Positions 61,813 to 64,000 of a stretch of 64,000 nucleotides of DNA are shown one piece after another (position 1 is the first letter of the stretch; each line of letters opens with the position of its first letter). Under the pieces are notes generated by a model. It was not told the DNA's origin and ran no database searches. It saw nothing but the letters and a program-made list of their open reading frames with translations. The position numbers and the translations under genes were made by a program. The DNA is from Peptoniphilaceae bacterium. GTDB taxonomy: Bacteria > Bacillota > Clostridia > Tissierellales > Peptoniphilaceae. Location: NCBI GenBank assembly GCA_902363535.1, contig CABJAE010000011.1:9930-73929 (forward strand). The letters are read 5' to 3'.

Positions 61813-62595
61813 TTATTCTTGTTCTTTTGTATCAGCCGCACTATCCGTGATTTGATTTTCAGTTTCTTCAGATGCTTCAGGTGCTTCAGCTTCTTCTTCA
61901 GCGTGATCTTGTGCCCCTTGTTTTCCTTCGAGAACGGCGTTAGCCATGGTTTCCGTAATTAATTTTACGGCACGAATGGCGTCGTCATTGCCGGGGATGG
62001 GGTAATCCAATTCATCGGGATCGCAGTTAGTATCGAGAATACCGACGATGGGAATACCGAGCTTTTGCGCTTCTTTAACGGCGATATTTTCTTTCTTCGG
62101 ATCGACGACGTACATGACATCGGGCAGACCGTTCATGTCTTTAATGCCGCCTAAGAATTTTTCAAGACGTTCTCTTTCGTGACGAAGGCCGATAACTTCC
62201 TTCTTGGGAAGAACGTCGAAGCGACCGTCTGTTTCCATTTCTTCCAAATCTTTCAGACGAGCGATTCTCTTCTTTATGGTTTGATAGTTGGTGAGAAGAC
62301 CGCCTAACCAACGTTGGTTAATGTAGAATTCTCCGCAACGCTTAGCTTCTTTTTCGATGGCATCTTGCGCTTGCTTTTTGGTACCGACAAATAAAACTTG
62401 TCCGCCGTTTTGAGCGGTTTCGCGAACGAAATCGTAGGCTTCTTCGATTTTGCCGACGGTTTTTTGTAAGTCGATAATGTAAATACCGTTGCGTTCGGTG
62501 AAGATGTATTTCTTCATCTTCGGGTTCCATCTTCTGGTTTGGTGACCAAAGTGTACGCCGGCTTCAAGCAGGCTCTTCATAGATACTACAGACAT
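61813..62595 (-). CDS. rpsB: 30S ribosomal protein S2
   Basis: 260 residues from ATG 62595 (GGAGG upstream). [22 protein letters not shown] start, [12 protein letters not shown], and a C-terminal acidic, alanine-rich tail of about 30 residues. An upstream promoter and structured leader precede it. Confidence 0.96.
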   Translation of the reverse strand: MSVVSMKSLLEAGVHFGHQTRRWNPKMKKYIFTERNGIYIIDLQKTVGKIEEAYDFVRETAQNGGQVLFVGTKKQAQDAIEKEAKRCGEFYINQRWLGGLLTNYQTIKKRIARLKDLEEMETDGRFDVLPKKEVIGLRHERERLEKFLGGIKDMNGLPDVMYVVDPKKENIAVKEAQKLGIPIVGILDTNCDPDELDYPIPGNDDAIRAVKLITETMANAVLEGKQGAQDHAEEEAEAPEASEETENQITDSAADTKEQE

Positions 62596-62619
62596 ATTAC
62601 CTCCAAATGTTTTTTCCTC

Positions 62620-62674
62620 CACAGCCCGTATGAACAAAGCGACCCTCAGGCAACGGCCAGGTTCTGAGGCTGTG
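62620..62674 (-). promoter_or_regulatory. Structured rpsB leader, candidate S2 autoregulatory RNA
   Basis: Read on minus: CACAG (62670-62674) pairs with CTGTG (62620-62624), enclosing hairpin CCTCAG / CTGAGG (62664-62669 with 62644-62649) and a second G-rich arm. It ends about 20 bases before the ribosome binding site. S2 leaders are known in several phyla. Confidence 0.5.
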
Positions 62675-62693
62675 TGCGTATTTGTACCGATAT

Positions 62694-62722
62694 ATTATAA
62701 CACGCGCGCCCTACCCTTGCAA
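62694..62722 (-). promoter_or_regulatory. rpsB promoter
   Basis: On minus TTGCAA (62717-62722), 17-base spacer, perfect TATAAT (62694-62699). Confidence 0.75.
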
Positions 62723-62753
62723 GAATCCTTTCTCTTTTTTCGGCGCCGGATTG

Positions 62754-62762
62754 TGGTATACT
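62754..62762 (+). promoter_or_regulatory. Extended -10 promoter of the aminopeptidase gene
   Basis: TGGTATACT (TGn plus TATACT), 19 bases before the start codon region; no good -35. Confidence 0.5.
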
Positions 62763-62781
62763 TTCAGAAAAAGGAGGAACT

Positions 62782-64000
62782 ATGAATTTCAACGAACAAT
62801 TAAATGCATATGCTGAATTACTGATAAACACGGGCCTTTCTCTTGAAAAAGGACAGGACCTTGTGATCCAAAGTCCCATCGAAGGAAGGGACTTGGTCGT
62901 CGCCTGCGCCGAAGCGGCTTACGCCCAGGGCGCCGCCGACGTGCGCGTCATTTGGTCCGACGATGCCCTTACCCTTTTAAAATACGAACATGCATCGGAA
63001 GAGGTGCTTAACACGGTTCACGATTTCGATACGGAATTGTATCGCCACTACATTGAAAACGGCGCCGCCTTTTTATCCTTTACGGGATCGGATCCGGATT
63101 TGTTAAAGCAAATCGATGCCCACAAGCTTCAGGAAGCGTCCATGAGCCGTTCCAAGGCCATGCGCTTTTACTCCGAGGCCATCATGAAGGACGAAAATCC
63201 CTGGACCGTCGCAGGCATCGCTACGGAGGCCTGGGCGAAGAAAGTCTATCCCGAAGATGACACAGACGTTGCCGTTAAAAAGTTGTGGCAGGCGATTTTC
63301 GATATGTGCCGCGTCTCTGAAAGCACCATCGCCGATTGGAAAAAGCACACGACGACGGTGGACGGACAGGCGAAGAAGCTGACGGAAGCCGCATACAAAT
63401 CCCTTCACTACAAAAACAGTTTGGGAACGGATCTGACCATTACGCTTCCCGAGGGCCACATTTGGGCCGGCGGCGGCTCCACTTTGCCCGATGGCCGCTA
63501 CTTCGTGGCAAATATCCCGACGGAAGAAGTCTTTACCCTTCCCCACCGCGCCGGGGTCGACGGCGTCGTTCACGCCTCCATGCCTCTCGCCTACAACGGC
63601 AATGTCATCGACAACTTTTGGCTTCGTTTTAAGGACGGGAAGGTCGTCGATTTCGACGCCGAAAAGGGAAAAGATGTTCTCGCCCGTTTGCTCGACACCG
63701 ACGAGGGCGCCGGACGCTTGGGCGAGGTAGCTCTCGTTCCCTACGATTCGCCGATTTCCAATCGCAATCAACTTTTTTATAACACCCTTTATGACGAAAA
63801 CGCCTCTTGCCATTTGGCTCTCGGCAAGGCCTATCCCACCAATCTTAATGGCGGCAGCGATTTAAATGAGGATGCGCTTTTAGAACGAGGCGCAAACAAC
63901 AGCTTGATCCACGTGGACTTTATGGTGGGCACAGCGGATCTTTCCATTACGGCGACCACGGCAGATGGCGACGAAGTGCCGATTTTTGTAAACGGAAATT
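62782..64000 (+). CDS. M29-family aminopeptidase (cut by window end)
   Basis: At least 406 residues from ATG 62782 (AAGGAGG seven bases upstream); the frame is open to the window end. Thermophilic-type metallo-aminopeptidase (AmpS/PepS): family features are the N-terminal LEKGQDLVIQSP, WAGGGSTLPDGRYFVANIPTEEVF with metal-ligand glutamates, and LDTDEGAGRLGEVALVP with SNRNQLFYNTLYDENA. Cleaves N-terminal residues from peptides, fitting a peptide-fermenting lifestyle. Divergent from rpsB. Only the last few residues should be missing. Confidence 0.9.
   Translation, partial: MNFNEQLNAYAELLINTGLSLEKGQDLVIQSPIEGRDLVVACAEAAYAQGAADVRVIWSDDALTLLKYEHASEEVLNTVHDFDTELYRHYIENGAAFLSFTGSDPDLLKQIDAHKLQEASMSRSKAMRFYSEAIMKDENPWTVAGIATEAWAKKVYPEDDTDVAVKKLWQAIFDMCRVSESTIADWKKHTTTVDGQAKKLTEAAYKSLHYKNSLGTDLTITLPEGHIWAGGGSTLPDGRYFVANIPTEEVFTLPHRAGVDGVVHASMPLAYNGNVIDNFWLRFKDGKVVDFDAEKGKDVLARLLDTDEGAGRLGEVALVPYDSPISNRNQLFYNTLYDENASCHLALGKAYPTNLNGGSDLNEDALLERGANNSLIHVDFMVGTADLSITATTADGDEVPIFVNGN

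Noticed and set aside
1..64000. tRNA, rRNA or CRISPR loci
   Set aside because: Intergenic gaps were read for cloverleaf and direct-repeat patterns by eye and none was found; a dedicated tRNA scan would settle it.

Overview
This window is chromosomal DNA of a low-to-moderate GC Gram-positive anaerobe. It is most likely a member of the Bacillota in the Tissierellia/Peptoniphilaceae neighbourhood (Peptoniphilus- or Aedoeadaptatus-like). That placement is inferred from gene content and order: a Gram-positive PolC, divergent LexA and YneA, RNase Y, RnpM and RecX, rubrerythrin, the MEP isoprenoid pathway, two-gene ThrE export, and prmC-prfA next to rpmE and yqhQ. No rRNA, tRNA or CRISPR was seen.

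Layout. 1-3.7 kb is a nest of insertion sequences: two IS1182-family copies on the minus strand in tandem, with an ISL3-family element inserted exactly at their junction. 3.7-5.9 kb (minus) is recX, a GIY-YIG gene and a two-gene threonine/serine exporter. 5.9-24.6 kb (plus) holds a short cell-wall cluster (FHA, FtsW/RodA, PBP), ispD-ispF, a sugar-phosphate cluster (fba, fsa, glpX), rpmE-yqhQ-prmC-prfA, rubrerythrin, then miaB-mutS-mutL-miaA and a PLP lyase. 24.6-27.5 kb has a Mga/AtxA-like regulator and the lexA/yneA SOS pair. 27.5-28.7 kb is an AT-rich, gene-poor patch with an orphan AbrB-type gene. 28.7-31.3 kb holds a Xer recombinase and RNase Y.

31.4-41.2 kb (minus) is a tightly packed nine-gene run: ftsK, rimO, pgsA, cinA, recA, an Mre11-like nuclease, and a Rad50/SbcC-type ATPase split over three genes. 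The three genes are an N-terminal half with a zinc hook, a 79-residue coiled coil, and a C-terminal ATPase half. A near-consensus LexA box sits in front of ftsK and a terminator follows the last gene. The whole run, including recA and the split Mre11-Rad50 module, therefore looks like one SOS-inducible repair operon. This is the most unusual system in the window.

41.2-62.6 kb (minus) is core information processing: dut, pnp, rpsO, ribF, truB, nrnA, rbfA, infB, rnpM, nusA, rimP, polC, ispG, rseP, cdsA, uppS, frr, pyrH, tsf, rpsB. Structured leaders precede rpsO and rpsB, and there is a terminator-like hairpin right at the rimP ribosome binding site. dxr is missing from its usual place between cdsA and rseP, and the PolC PHP domain has lost conserved metal-ligand histidines. 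The window ends inside an M29-type aminopeptidase gene read on the plus strand.
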